Assembly (NCBI RefSeq): GCF_040412425.1
Contig: NC_089768.1
Span: 5,452,501 to 5,516,500 of the forward strand
Direction: 5' to 3'
DNA from: Macrobrachium rosenbergii
Taxonomy: Eukaryota > Arthropoda > Malacostraca > Decapoda > Palaemonidae
DNA: 64,000 nucleotides
How positions within the stretch are numbered: position 1 is the first letter of the stretch; each line of letters begins with the position of its first letter. A program made the translations under genes and the position numbers. Shown here piece after piece: positions 44,251 through 61,911 of the stretch. The notes under the pieces are model-generated. The model was not told the origin of the DNA, ran no database searches, and saw only the letters and a program-made list of their open reading frames with translations.

Positions 44251-44275
44251 TTTCATAGTTTCAATGCAGTACTAA

Positions 44276-44500
44276 GAAGAACTCTCGGAAATACAAAATG
44301 ACGAGCCAGTTAAAACTTTATTCAATATAAAAGGAGCGGTGGCATGGCTTTGTGATGACACAGAAGCCAAATACCCAAATTCAACCAACTTTGCAAGAAA
44401 ACCGTTGTTACCGTTCCCATCGTCATATTACGCTGAATGTGGCTTTAGTGCTGTAAAAGATATCGACCGGATAATCACTAAACGAGGTTATTTGAGCTGA
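44276..44500 (+). pseudogene. hAT/ZBED5-like transposase C-terminal fragment
   Basis: A continuous 74-codon plus-strand frame ending in TGA. It reads NDEPVKTLFNIK, then a WLCDDTEAKYP block, then RKPLLPFPSSYYAECGFSAV. The LPFPSSY-x-x-ECGFS block is the hallmark of the hAT dimerisation domain in ZBED5/SCAND3-type proteins. After GFSAV the expected basic K-x-R-N-R-L stretch is replaced by KDIDRIITKR, so the end has diverged. The N-terminal zinc finger and DDE catalytic parts are absent nearby. It may belong to the same transposon group as the hAT end at 34.9 kb. Confidence 0.7.
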
Positions 44501-44630
44501 AGCTGACTAAATGAGTGCCTAATCTAAAATCTCTCTACAGCAGGCATGAAGCACAAGGATCTCGCTAAGATTAACTTTAGTAATCTTAGTTTGAAGTGGC
44601 TCAAATTGTATTTTGCATGTGATAGGTAAC

Positions 44631-44634
<4 letters not shown>

Positions 44635-44720
<86 letters not shown>

Positions 44721-44805
44721 CATAAAATTATATAAAATGACATTTGTAGCTTAATGTTTATGTATAAAAATGCCACAGTAATGTGATAAAAATTCACACA
44801 CACAC

Positions 44806-44899
<94 letters not shown>
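44635..44899. repeat. Two (TA)n tracts enclosing an 80-bp core of the tRNA-like array
   Basis: TA at 44635-44718 and 44809-44899. The DNA between (44719-44808) reads aatgacatttgtagctt, then atgtttatgtata, then gtgataaaaattca. It matches the unit junction of the arrays at 32.3 kb and, less closely, 10.2 kb. The tRNA-like part is absent. Confidence 0.75.
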
Positions 44900-44901
<2 letters not shown>

Positions 44902-45001
44902 CAATGTCAAGCTATGAATGGCAGCTGAAATGGCAATTTTACACGCACACATGCAAAATAAATCCACATCACTGGAGAGGGACAGAGGAAAAGAAACTAA
45001 C

Positions 45002-45646
45002 CTGTTTAAATGAGCTGAGGGCGCCGTTGATGCGAAGCGTGTCTGCGGCGATCGTAGCGATGCCCTCCCCAGCAGCGTGAGAAGTTGAGCAGGAGTCGAG
45101 GCGTGGCAGGTGCCGGAGGGAAGCAGAAGGCTTAGGGTGATGACAGTGAAGGCATGTCTCTGGCTGCGAGTGCTGCCGGATGATACGGTCCCTGTAGGAG
45201 GTAGGTGCCACCACTACCACCTCGTTAATTCCACCTTGCACTGACCGGACACTCTCGTGCGAAGGGGCACGGGGCAGGTGCGAGCACGAGCACCTAACCT
45301 GAGGAGCCAGTAGCCGGTAACCCCTGTATTCGGGACGGCCGTTGTTCTCCCTGGCGTGGAGTTCTATGTCGGGGACGGATCGAGTGGCGCCATTGTCTTG
45401 GGCTCCACCTGCGGAACATCTTTGATTGAGGGACACCAGAGCAGAGGAAGGATACGGAGAGCTCATGACAGCGCTGTCGCCGCTGTCGGCGCTCTCGCCC
45501 ATCGTTATGAGTGGACGTGGCATGGCGGAGGAAGTAACTGTCGAGGGGAAGAAGTCTCTGAAGGAATCGTCGTCTTCAAATGACGGTGTCAGGAGGTTTT
45601 CAGTGCTGGTAGCCCGGGAGGCGGGGCAGAGTAAAGGTGTCACCAT
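45002..45646 (-). CDS. First coding exon of an unidentified host gene (partial)
   Basis: The frame starts at ATG 45646, preceded in frame by a TGA at 45658-45656; the start context has G at -3 and G at +4. It runs 215 codons to the donor, which lies at 45001 (CAG|GTTAGT). Reading through the donor gives only 10 more residues before a stop, as expected for intron. Composition is GC-rich and unlike every neighbour. The product is Ser/Pro-rich and probably disordered, with an acidic stretch (TPSFEDDDSFRDFFPS, residues about 21-36), a Cys/His patch (ETCLHCHHPKPSASLRHLP, residues about 169-187), and an end TLRINGALSSFKQ. No signal peptide, transmembrane segment or known domain is evident. It could be the cytoplasmic N-terminus of a larger signalling or membrane protein; I do not recognise it. 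Downstream exons must lie to the left. Confidence 0.65.
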
Positions 45647-45851
45647 CACGCTCCCTCATAACTCCAGCAGAACCATCCGACCCAGGTCGGTCCACTTCTG
45701 ATGGACCTCACGCACATCACGAAGAGAACAGTGGCGCGGTGGAACAGTGTCTTGATGTCCGAAGATACAGGAGGGAGAATGGAGAATGGCGGTTGCTCTC
45801 GCAACTCCCAAGGCCGTTGCAAATCAGCGTAGTTTTCCTTCAATCACGCAT
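45002..45851 (-). other. Exon with 5' untranslated part, splice acceptor and donor
   Basis: On the minus strand a pyrimidine-rich tract ending in gttttacag (45860-45852) precedes the exon start at 45851. The donor caggttagt lies at 45004-44996. The 205 bases before the ATG would be 5' untranslated; they hold an upstream frame (45843-45646) that overlaps the main start. An untranslated upstream exon would lie to the right, not identified. Confidence 0.6.
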
Positions 45852-45869
45852 CTGTAAAACAAAGAAAAG

Positions 45870-47780
45870 AATATGATTATAAAAAACCTGTTTCTGCAAT
45901 TCCCTTTCATAAATGCATATATTCTGGGCTGTGTATGTAAATTTGTGTTTACCTGTACCTTTTAAGTAATATGCACAGAAAATCATAACTCATGATCTTA
46001 ACTGTAATAACATAAATTCTTATTTAGGTACCAGAATTAAAATAAAACAACCAGAAAAATAGAAATACTTGACATTATTTTTATCTTTATAGTATTGTAA
46101 GAGTACAGAATATCGTCTGAAACAGGCTTTCAACACTAAATATTAAGGTATTCAGGAAACAACGATAAACAAAGAGCCAAACATTCACTTCTAATATTAG
46201 GAAAAAATGTTAATCTAGGATTATCCAGTGACATGGAGAATTCCATATATTGACAAATTTTATCGATGGGCTGATGGAGCCTGCAACTCAATTTCGTGTA
46301 GGCCGAAGGAGAGAATAGAGGGGAAAAAAGTTTAGGCTTATAATTGAAGGGTTGCAATATCACAGACATGGAATAGACAGAATTTAAAATCTTAATAATT
46401 AATGGACAGAAGGTGTTTTTTTTAAAACCATTTGCCTTTTCCTTTCCTTATTTTTATGACTTCACCAGGGCTTCTTGTTATGAACTTTCTTCTTTCTGAT
46501 GGGTACCGTAAGATTTACAGTTTACATCCCATTGTCCGTATTTTTCCTTTCCTAACTAACGCCCAATTTCTCGGGCTGCTCTAGGAGCATGATCTCCCGT
46601 GCTAGCATAAAGCCAGCTTAGCCTACAGTAGCAAAGAACAGGTTATTTCAAAGCTTCCAGACGGGAGGAAAACTCTTGTTCAACTGGACTGTAAGGTACA
46701 ACTGAATGTCGCACAAAGCAAAGGCGTTGGCGAAATGTTTTAATAATCAGATGAATTACAATAAATCTTGTCCAGAAGGAAACTAAAGGCGGATTTCAAA
46801 AATATGAAAGTAACAGCCGCCTAAATTCTATAAAATGCCTATTCACCGAAATGCAGAGATTTATGACATCGGAAATTAACATAATTTTCTTTACAATTTG
46901 TCCACGTGATCTCTCAACAAGATGCTTAAAGAAATATCACAACATGCAATAATGACGGAAGAGACATGTTCACCCGTATTACCGTCAAAATGAAAGGAAT
47001 AGGAAGCAAAGCAGACAATTCAGTCGGGGTCTTAAAGGAATCGATCTTCACTGATCTAGTCTAGTTTTGCTTCGAAAGCCATCCAACAGAAGTGCAGCAA
47101 CGTTTACTTTGTGTTAGTTTTCAAAATTTGTAACCTGAACTAGGATTGCTGAGGATCTGAAAGCCTCTGCTCAGCACAATAATCTCCCTGAAAAGTTTGG
47201 CTGCATAAATATTGTCTGTGGTATAATAGTAATCCTATTCTATTCATAGACATGTACTGTACATCTCCGGATGATGTAACATATTCAAAAGGTAGTTTCA
47301 TTGGTGCCTGAAATATGTTAAATCTTAGATATGATTTTTTTTCGGTATACTTTCTACATTTTAACTCTGAACCAAATATTTAGTAAGTTTCTTGTATTTC
47401 TTTTGTTAAATTTAGTAAGCCTAGCAGAATAGTGGATCAGGGATCTCCCTTTTCATACTCAAGTAAAACTTTTAAATAATAACATTGAATATTTTTAACA
47501 CGGAAGCCTTTCTTTAACAGAACTTAAGGGTTTGGCAATATACAACGGCCCTTTATATGACTGTCATCGTGTAAAAAGTTAGTTATACATTTTCTGGGTT
47601 AACTGGCGGCAGACAATTAGAGCCAATTGGTGCTTTTATTTGAAACAGAAACACTCTATATAGTATACAAAAAGTTTAAGTCAAGTGCATTCTCTGACAA
47701 ACTTTTATGTCCCATTTTTATGATCCGTTCTTGAAAGATGAAACTTTATCACATTACTGTACTATTAATAAATTAGTCAT
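45870..47780. other. No recognisable gene; possible 5' intron
   Basis: AT-rich sequence upstream (on the minus strand) of the 45-kb exon. No exon, repeat family or promoter element is recognised. Confidence 0.4.
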
Positions 47781-48175
47781 GTATATCACACATTACCACA
47801 GGTGAAAAATAAGAAACGGGGTGTAGGTCTGACCGGTTTCGACTTTATTTCAAGCCATTGACGAAGGACTGATACAGAGTATGAAGTCACAAATATATAT
47901 GCTACAAGAACAGTACTGACGAACATACACAACCGTTAGAGACTACATATCCCCACTCAGGCCGGTGTCGAGGTAGGGTGGCCTTTAAAACTCATTTGGC
48001 TAAAAATCACAATATACTCTCAGGGGACATTGCTGATAAACAGACCATACGCCACCTCAGATCCACACCTGACAGGTGTCACGTAGGCGGAGTTTGGAAA
48101 CTCATTAACATTACTACCCTCGTACTGTGTTTACAAATATGATAATGCTATTTTCATACATCTCTACTGCCTACC

Positions 48176-48295
48176 TTAAAGTTTAAACAATTTACAAATT
48201 TCTTTTGATATTAAAGGATCAAGTTTATACATCCCTTGACTGATATTCATATTATGGTTGTAATTTTCTTTTATAAAGCTAGATTCAATGATGTT
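48176..48295 (-). pseudogene. PLE C-terminus, left arm
   Basis: A 39-codon minus-strand frame plus stop, nearly identical to the right arm, with NIIESSFIKENYNHNMN in the position of the PLE C-terminal ES-x-I / NxN block. Truncated 5' at the palindrome centre. Confidence 0.7.
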
Positions 48296-48315
48296 CCTTT
48301 CCAGTGCATTGTTAG

Positions 48316-48435
48316 AACATCATTGAATCTAGCTTTATAAAAGAAAGTTATAACCATAATATGAATATCAGTCAAGGGATGTATAAACTTGATCCTTTAA
48401 TATCAAAAGAAATTTGTAAATTGTTTAAACTTTAA
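48316..48435 (+). pseudogene. PLE C-terminus, right arm
   Basis: A 39-codon frame ending TAA that reads NIIESSFIKESYNHNMNISQ and continues with KLDPLISKEI. This resembles the terminal block of Penelope-like proteins after the GIY-YIG nuclease; RT and nuclease are absent. It differs from the left arm at about one residue. Confidence 0.7.
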
Positions 48436-48859
48436 GGTAGGCAGTAGAGATGTATGAAAATAGGATTATCATATTTGTAAACACAGTACGAGGGTAGTAA
48501 TGTTAATGAGTTTCCAAACTCCGCCTCCATGACACCTGTCAGGTGTGCATCTGAGGTGGCGTATGGTCTGTTTATCAGCAATGTCCCCTGAGAGTATATT
48601 GTGATTTTTAGCCAAATTAGTTTTAAAGGCCACTCCTACCTCGACACCGGCCTGAGTGGGGATATGTAGTCTCTAACGGTTTTGTATGTTCGTCAGTACT
48701 GTTCTTGTAGTATATATATTTGTGACTTCTCATACTCTGTATCAGTCCTTCGTCAATGGCTTGGAAATAAAGTCGAAACCGGTCAGGACCTACACCCTGT
48801 TTCTTATTTTTCACCTGTGGTAATGTGTGATGAATGAATCACGTACAAAAGTGATAATA

Positions 48860-50220
<1,361 letters not shown>

Positions 50221-50552
50221 AAGACTTCTGATAATGTTCAATGTTGGTCTTCAAATGATTCTTTTTCCCATATCTAATCCATTCACACCCTGAGACCCTG
50301 CCCAAAAGAAATGCATGTACACACTTTTCCCACCGGAACCTGGACATTTCCGGTGAACGCGCCTACGGAGTCAAGTGACCTGTTCCCACATCTCAAGAAA
50401 CCTGACGCCACAATTCTACCTAGTTCGGTAATGCATCAGATGGTAGCTAAACATTCTCTCCAAGATTTTGGGATAGTTTTCCTCCCCGCTTGTTAATTAA
50501 ACATTCACTGTGTATTGTAATTCATATCATACTTGTGACCTACAGGCTTTTC

Positions 50553-51927
<1,375 letters not shown>

Positions 51928-52016
<89 letters not shown>
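51928..52016. repeat. (TA)n, left flank of foldback element
   Basis: About 89 bp of TA. Confidence 0.96.
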
Positions 52017-54920
<2,904 letters not shown>

Positions 54921-55780
54921 CTTTCAAAGACATACAGCCTTCTTCATCAAGTGTGGATGCAATAAGGAAATTACAGCTACACTCAACTATATGTGTGTGG
55001 TCCTCCCAACATACGTTGTTTTGTTTTCCTAATACCCCGGGTGACCTGCCCATTGATCTTCAACCGCTCCTGTCCTTTCTTGCATTCTCCTTCTTCGGCG
55101 TTCCGGAGTATCTCCATCCTATCCATCATTTTGTTTATAATCTTCTTAAAGTTTCCATATATTACATCACACGTGACCTTGTCCTCAAAATTATTCCCTT
55201 CATCGTCTTCCGTAATTTTTTCATTACAGTTGATGAGGGCATTCTATATGACCAACCTTGGTGCTTTTTTCTGCCTGTAATATATAAAATCTATCTTTTC
55301 CCAACTGATCCCACGGCTGTAATTCAGGCAATGTATGGCCAGTGCTAAGGCTCAGTTGTGGTGGCGAATGTTTTGTTTATGCTGGCTTGCTATCCCCTTG
55401 CACGATTTGCCGCTACCTCAAAAACATACCTGATCACAGTTAGCTGAAGGTGTTAGGTAAACCCCTGCTCCTCTTCTCTTCCCCTTTTGTTGGCAGTTTA
55501 CTCCTAGTTACCCTGTTCCTGATTTTATTTTCATAATTCCCAACTAATCTCATATTTTTCAGGTATTTCGTTTAAATACTTGATCATGATGCTGTTTGGA
55601 ATAGAGATACCATCTTTCTTGTTATTTACGTATATATCTTAGGGCCTTTCCCCAAAGTGGTGTTTCCTAGCCTTGCTGTGTGCCTTCTCCCACCAGTGAG
55701 TCGGGTATCCCAATTTTTTGAAAAATGCAAATAGATAGTCCAGCTAATATATTTATGGGAAGGAGCAGAGTAGGTTTACA
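54921..55780. other. Unrecognised DNA
   Basis: A plus-strand frame of 153 codons (54887-55348) has no domain and overlaps the dispersed repeat at its start. On the minus strand the same DNA is purine-rich and could be decayed LINE, unproven. Confidence 0.3.
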
Positions 55781-55979
55781 CTATGAAGATGGTGTGTAGT
55801 TCAAGAATTTGGTATGAAACGAATACGTGAAAAGTTTGAAAGTAACGGTAAAAGCCTCTATGACAGACATAGACCCAATAAAATCTTCTGACATGGTAAA
55901 GCAGCAGGTGTATGGAATGAAAGTTTCTGGGATGAATTAAAAGTTCTTATGCTGAAAGTGGAGGGTGTGTTAAAATATA

Positions 55980-56865
55980 TATGCTAGAAATTTACTACTT
56001 AGTTGTAAAAATGGGTCTGAGACAAGGGTGCATTAGGTCCCAATGACTGTCCAACATCTTTCTGGCTACAGTGATGTGAGGAGTAAGAGACAGGACAAAT
56101 GTAGGTGCAAATTGTGGGACAAGAAAATGGGTCATGAATGGAATGTGGAATTGCTGATGTTTCTATATGACACTGTACTGACTTCGAATACAGAAGGAAA
56201 CTACAGAAGAAGGTAAAAGATAATGTGGTTGCAAGAAGAGAAAGTCGTGAGTAAATATAAGGAAGGGTAACACAATGAATGTGAATAGGAACCAGGAAGA
56301 TGGAGCAATGAATGTTAATTTGGGTGGTAAAAAAAATGGAACCAGCTGATTAGTAAAAATATTTGTTTTTAAATATAACGAATGATAGTAGGATGACAAA
56401 AGAGACCGAGTTACAGAACAGAAGAAGCAAGATAGGTAGCAGGTTGTACAAAAAGGTTGTAATTGAAGTGTGGAAGAAAAGGAAGGGAAACTGATGAGGT
56501 GATATGTTTGCATAATATATGCTGTGTAAAAAGAATTTAAAGGCAGAGAACTATGGAGATACACAGAAAATAGGTAAAAATTATTTTGTTAGTTTGATCA
56601 TGTTGAAATTACTGAGGATGATAATTTATGAAAAGCGTTTGCAAAAGCGTGTGCAATTTACAAGTGTCCAAAGAAAGGAAGAGACGACCAACAAAGGATT
56701 CGATAACTGGCGTGAAAGAGGTATTAGAAAAGCCTAAATACCCAAGTGCCATAGAGTATATGGTACGTGGTATAATATTGCTTGAGGGAAAGAAGGCTCG
56801 CTGCTTTGCTACTGTTCATTCTGTATGGGTGTGCGAAGCGGCTGGTGATGTGGTAGTTTAATTCC
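55980..56865 (+). mobile_element. Decayed LINE, second copy of the 3.0-kb family
   Basis: The plus strand keeps MGLRQGCIRS, a stop, then LSNIFL at 56010-56070, the RQGC block of the RT. ELLMFLYDTVLT follows near 56150-56180 in place of the LLYADDTVL catalytic block, so the Asp pair is damaged. Frames further on end with VCEAAGDVVV at 56829-56861. Same orientation and family as 3040-3862. Confidence 0.65.
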
Positions 56866-57143
56866 ACCGTGGGTCCATCCATGACTGATCATTTGAAGTA
56901 TAAACGAGGCAGTGCACATTGTGCTGTTTCCCTATGGTGTCACCCTTCTTAACGAAAAGCCTCTGGTCAGCTTTGGTTAGTTCCAGTGTCTGTGATCGAA
57001 TCAATGAACCAGATACTTTGAGTGAGTCGACTGGCATCGGGCTACCACCCTCATCTCATCAAGAGAAAAAAATGAAAAGCCTACAGAACCTTGCTGATAA
57101 TCACAAGTATGACCCATCCTTCTAATGGTAAAAGAGGTTTATT

Positions 57144-57146
<3 letters not shown>

Positions 57147-57209
<63 letters not shown>

Positions 57210-57232
57210 TGCACATATGTGTGTGTGTGTGT
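57147..57232. repeat. Compound (TA)n-(CA)n-(TG)n microsatellite
   Basis: TA to about 57199, then CA, a short unique piece, and TG to 57232. The CA and TG ends are complementary. Confidence 0.95.
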
Positions 57233-57778
57233 GAATATTCTTTTATGTATTTATGTATGTACCAAATAAAGTTCTGCAACAAAAAATATGCTTCTATGAA
57301 ACAGCGAGTTCATTTATGATTCAGAGCTCAATGAGAAGATAAATCGTCGGGTATTCTTTAGCTGGATCATTCACGGCGAAGACGAATAGTTTAAAGGACC
57401 GGAAAAGGCATTAACGTATTAACATAAAACTTTTCAAACTTTAGCAGTTTTTCATGCAAAGTTCATTAATTAATTATGACAGCCTGCGACACTGAAGCAT
57501 CCATAATAAGAATATTCATCATCTTTCACATTAACTATTTTCTGAAAAAGAAGCGACCCCAAAAAAGGCAAACGGACTTTGAAAATCTCTGAAAAAATTA
57601 AACTAATATGAGAAAGAGAGGAGCAGGGGAGAGAATCCACGTATCAGACAATAGGAGAAGGAGTTTTCCCGAGCAGTCATCAATCTTTGGGAGTTTTGTT
57701 AGACTAAAATCTTTATTCTCTCTTTCACCTTGATAAGCTTCACCTTCACATCGTCATCAAGATTAATCAAAGTCTGTC

Positions 57779-57779
<1 letters not shown>

Positions 57780-57831
<52 letters not shown>
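57780..57831. repeat. (GA)n microsatellite
   Basis: A pure GA tract of about 52 bp. Confidence 0.97.
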
Positions 57832-57834
<3 letters not shown>

Positions 57835-59957
57835 AAATGCGTTCGATGTCAACGAGTTTGAGATATGCAATGGTGCTTATTTTATTCCATTTCGCAACAA
57901 TATTACCACACAAAACCTTAGCTGGCTCTTCGTTGCCCTCGCCTATGAATAAATCAAGTGGGAGTCTGGAGAAGGTACACATAACTTGAATGATATCGAA
58001 CCTTTCGCAATTATGCCAGAAACCTTCAATTATCTCGGTGAAGAGAGAACTTCTCCTGAAAAGCTTAAATTCAACTTTTTCGTCAAAACTGAAAACACTT
58101 CGCCTTCAATAGACCATCGCATCTGCTACCTATCTATAATCCAAATGAGCTTTGATAGATGGGGCAGCTAGCAAACCCATTTGATTCACCTCCTCCTTCC
58201 CTCCCGGTGCCAAGATAATTAAACTCCTGAGAGCCCAGACTTTCCCTCTCCTCACTAAAGTTGTTTGACTGATGATTAACAACCCAATCGCCCCCCAGGG
58301 TTTTTTCTTCTTTCACTCATCAGCCATCCTTTGTCATTCAAAGTCAATTTAAATTGCTCTTCTCCGTCCATCACCAGCTCAGTACCTGAAAGACAGGTTC
58401 TACCTTTTGCTCTGCTACCTTTCCCAGGCAATTCTCCTATTCGTTTTGCATAAAATGTAATTCCCTTTCTCCTATCAACCTTCTGAGTGATTTGATTATT
58501 TCGGATTATTACTCAAGAAGCCACATTGTTCAAATTACAAAATCTACATCTAAATATATAGGAGTTGATTTCAAATGTTGTTAGTTCATGACTTTATTCT
58601 ATCAACCAAAGCTTAGTGCTCCATAGCTTGTCTTGCTTGAAGGACTGAATCTCAAATTCTGGTTGTTTCGCCATTTTCCGTTTCTCGTTAGGAAAGAAAC
58701 AAAGCTAATTACTCTGGTCAATAACTCTGCTCTTGCATATGCTCCATATACTCTTTTTAATCACTGTCTTTTTTACAGGAGCTATTTTAACCATTTTTTC
58801 GAAACTGAAAGGGAGAATTTCTGCTCCTCTTAAAATACTCACCAGGTTGGCACTTCCCACATTCCCTGCACTGTTCGAGAGGTTTTGCAGGGAATTTTCT
58901 TCCTGTTTCCATTCTCCTTATCATTATGGTATGTCATCTTTTAATAAGAGGTTGACCTATAATTTCATTCAAGATTATGCCCCTCCTTCTCCCTTCAACT
59001 TCTTTTCATGTTTCCTTCAGACCTAGGATGAAAAGGGCATTAAACTGCATGTCATATCTTCTTTATTATAAAAGCTTCTTCTTAACACTATCCATTTTTT
59101 TTTCAACAGTAAATAGCATAAAAAATAACAAAATGGAACTTATACTAAATACGTTTCCTATGTGTGCACTTCATACACTTTTAACTACACCGTAATGCCT
59201 TATCAAAGGTTAAATGGGTACATTGTATAGTAACACTTGTAAGTTATCCGCCGGCGATCAATACCTTAATGTCTGCTCTTGTTGAAAACTGATATAAAAG
59301 TCGTTCGACAGAGGTAGCTGCTCATCATTCCCTAACGAGTTTACAGCCATTTCTCTTGCCAAAAATAAATTTTAATTCCAGTATATATTTGTTTAAGCCC
59401 ACCCAACCTTTGGGGTTTTAAATAACATTTACCCCGAAATACCTATTTTCTCTTAAAGTAAGGTTCCTTGATACAGTTCATTATTATCATACTAGTCGAC
59501 AGAATTCAGTCGTTATTTCTTTCATAATAAATATATTGGCAATAAAATGAAAGGGAGATCTGATCTTACATTCATAACAGAATGAACGGTAACAACTGGT
59601 TCTAAGCATTTGGTTATGATTTGAAAGTACCACCCATTCCTAATGACACCAAATTTTTCAAATGGCCAAGACCTTCCTCAAAGGCAAAGATTCAAATTCC
59701 CTTTCCAACATCATTACCAGTTTCTTATTGCAAAAATAAACAACCGTTTTACACGTATTTGGTTCCAATTTTAAATAAAACTTTCAGCAAGAAGTTGGAA
59801 GTTTCATCTTGGTGGTTCTTCTTTAAAATTTCGATGCATATATTAGCGCAAAGCATTCATCCTAGCTCCCTCAAGTATACATCTCCTCTTACGCACAACC
59901 AAGTCAGTTTCCAAGCAACAGGAGAAAAGAATCTATAAAACTAAATAAAATCACTGT

Positions 59958-60044
59958 GTCACGGATGTACCAAATCTTTTTTTTTTTTTTTTACACCAAC
60001 CCACGGATGTACCAAATCTGGTTTTTTTTTTTTTTTTTTTTTTT
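59958..60044. repeat. Short duplication with poly(T) runs
   Basis: cacggatgtaccaaatct occurs at about 59959 and 60001, each followed by a T-run (14-16 and about 22 bases). Confidence 0.9.
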
Positions 60045-60265
60045 GACAGCGACCCCTAAGTAAATTGAATTGCAAAACAAGTGAGAGGATTTACGAAATA
60101 CAGGAAACGGTATTTTATTGCTTTGCATATGTGAATAATTTTCCAAGCATATTAGGGTATCAAAACAGGGTTTTTTAATCAGTTTTAGTAACTGCTAGAT
60201 TTCGATTAGAGCGACAACGTTTCCAGTGCGAGTTATGTTTATAAGCATCTGTAAGTAAAACCTTA

Positions 60266-60530
60266 AGTATATCTTAGTTTAACCAGACCACTGAGCTGGT
60301 TAACAGCTCTCCTAGGGGTGGCCCGAAGGATTAGATTTATTTTTACGTGGCTAAGAAACAACTGGTTACCTAGCAACGGGACCTACAGCTTATTGTGGAA
60401 TCCGAACCACATTATGACGAGAAATGAATTTCTATCACCAGAAATAAATTCCTCTAATTCTTCATTGGCGGCTCGGAGAGTCGAACGCTGGGCCAACAGC
60501 GTGCCAGTCGAAAGCTCTACCCACCCCCCC
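60266..60530 (-). repeat. SINE copy 4
   Basis: Full-length, in the orientation of copies 1 and 2. The tail is at the left (tatcttagtttaacc, 60271) and the diverged tRNA-like head near 60470-60530. The B-box is degraded. No clear target duplication is seen. Confidence 0.85.
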
Positions 60531-60975
60531 TAACATCACTTTATACACATTAAGGTAAAATAATGCAACTGCAGTTCAAAAACTCGATAGCAAAGTCTAT
60601 CACATACTTCGTTCACTGAAACTGCATTTGTTTATGAAAATATCAGTATATGTAATATTTCTGAATAATTACTTCGTTTGCACCAATATATCTTTAGAGT
60701 TGTTCATGCTAGCTATGTTACTACTGTTACTTTTTACTTCCCAATCTTTTGCTACGGCTTACCAACTAACTTCACTGAAGTTTTAACGTCGTGGATAAAA
60801 AATGGCTTTGGTGCATCTTTGAGACATTAATTTTATTCAGCTTGCTTCATGAATTTTTAATACATGCCTTTTTTTGTATATCGTCTCGTCAGTACTTATT
60901 GTAGTTGTCTTAGAAACATGAGAAACACTCCCCCCCAACCCCTTTGTCATGCACAAAAAGAGAAACGTTGACGGT

Positions 60976-61045
<70 letters not shown>

Positions 61046-61900
61046 GTTGGTTCTAAACTACATATTCATTTGAAAAAATTAAGTATATTTTTTTCATATG
61101 TTGCTGAAACTTGTAAAACATAAGACAGACCTAATCCTACAGGGTATGTTTCTCAGTTTCGTTTCTTCAAAGATATCTTTCTATCTTTTTTAAATATGCT
61201 TGAACCTGAAGCTGTTAACTTTATCGAAACAAGATAATTACGAACATCCAATAATCATGATAAAATCCCAGAATATCTAATTTTTACTAATCGTTTAACT
61301 ATGCTGTTACGAAAGCTACTTCCAGAACTCTGACATTTCAGGGACTACTTCATTTTACTTTTCTGTGGAAATTGCAGATCGGTCGATCAGTGAGGGAAAT
61401 GCTATTAATAATACCCTCCTTGCTGCTTACATTAAAAAGAGTTCAAAATTTGGCCAAAAAGTTACCTTTTGAGGCATGTATCACTTGACTGCTCTATCCA
61501 CAAAACATTTTCAGATTTAGCTTTTGTGGAAGCTTCTGAACTATATCTGAGTGTTTCTTACTCAACAAGGGACAAATCTCTCCCGCTTCAATGGAAGCTT
61601 CTCGGTGTAACTACGTTTTGCTGTTCTCCTTGTAAAATTCTGATCTTGGTCGATCATGATCATATTGTGGGTTATATAACTGAAGAGAATGCGTGGCTCG
61701 ACTCTAGAGCAAGCTAAAAAAAAAAAAATAATATTGTCACACCACAGTAAACAACCACTGTAAACAAGGTCTAAAAATAATGCTAACTCTCATCTTATCA
61801 AGACTGAGTTAGTGTCTATAAAAAGGTTATTGCTCATACCACCACAGCATATGATGACCAACTTCCTCCCCAGCTGAACGATTTACGTCGATCGTTAATA
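60531..61900. other. No recognisable gene
   Basis: AT-rich DNA with one microsatellite and a short plus-strand frame (61469-61717) without domain or splice support. Confidence 0.4.
60979..61043. repeat. (GA)n microsatellite
   Basis: A pure GA tract. Confidence 0.97.
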
Positions 61901-61911
61901 TGTAACCAAAA

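Larger units (their letters stand above)
47785..48831. mobile_element. Near-perfect palindrome of two PLE 3' ends
   Basis: Arms 47785-48296 and 48315-48831 (about 512 and 517 bp) are inverted copies with few differences around an 18-bp centre. Each arm, reading outward, encodes the last 39 residues of a PLE protein and then a 3' untranslated region that ends in a gtcgaaaccggtc block and cacctgtggtaatgtgtgat. Same geometry as the palindrome at 15.1-15.9 kb, but a different PLE family. Confidence 0.85.
57233..60250. other. No recognisable gene
   Basis: T-rich in the second half (58.6-59.9 kb). Plus-strand frames up to 105 codons (59621-59938) lack domains. It contains the (GA)n at 57780-57831 and a short duplication near 60 kb, listed separately. 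Confidence 0.4.

Noticed and set aside
45356..45876. Plus-strand frames opposite the 45-kb exon
   Set aside because: They are shadows of the GC-rich minus-strand exon; splice signals support only the minus strand.
59621..59938. A 105-codon plus-strand frame
   Set aside because: Low-complexity, T/C-rich, with no start context, domain or splice support.
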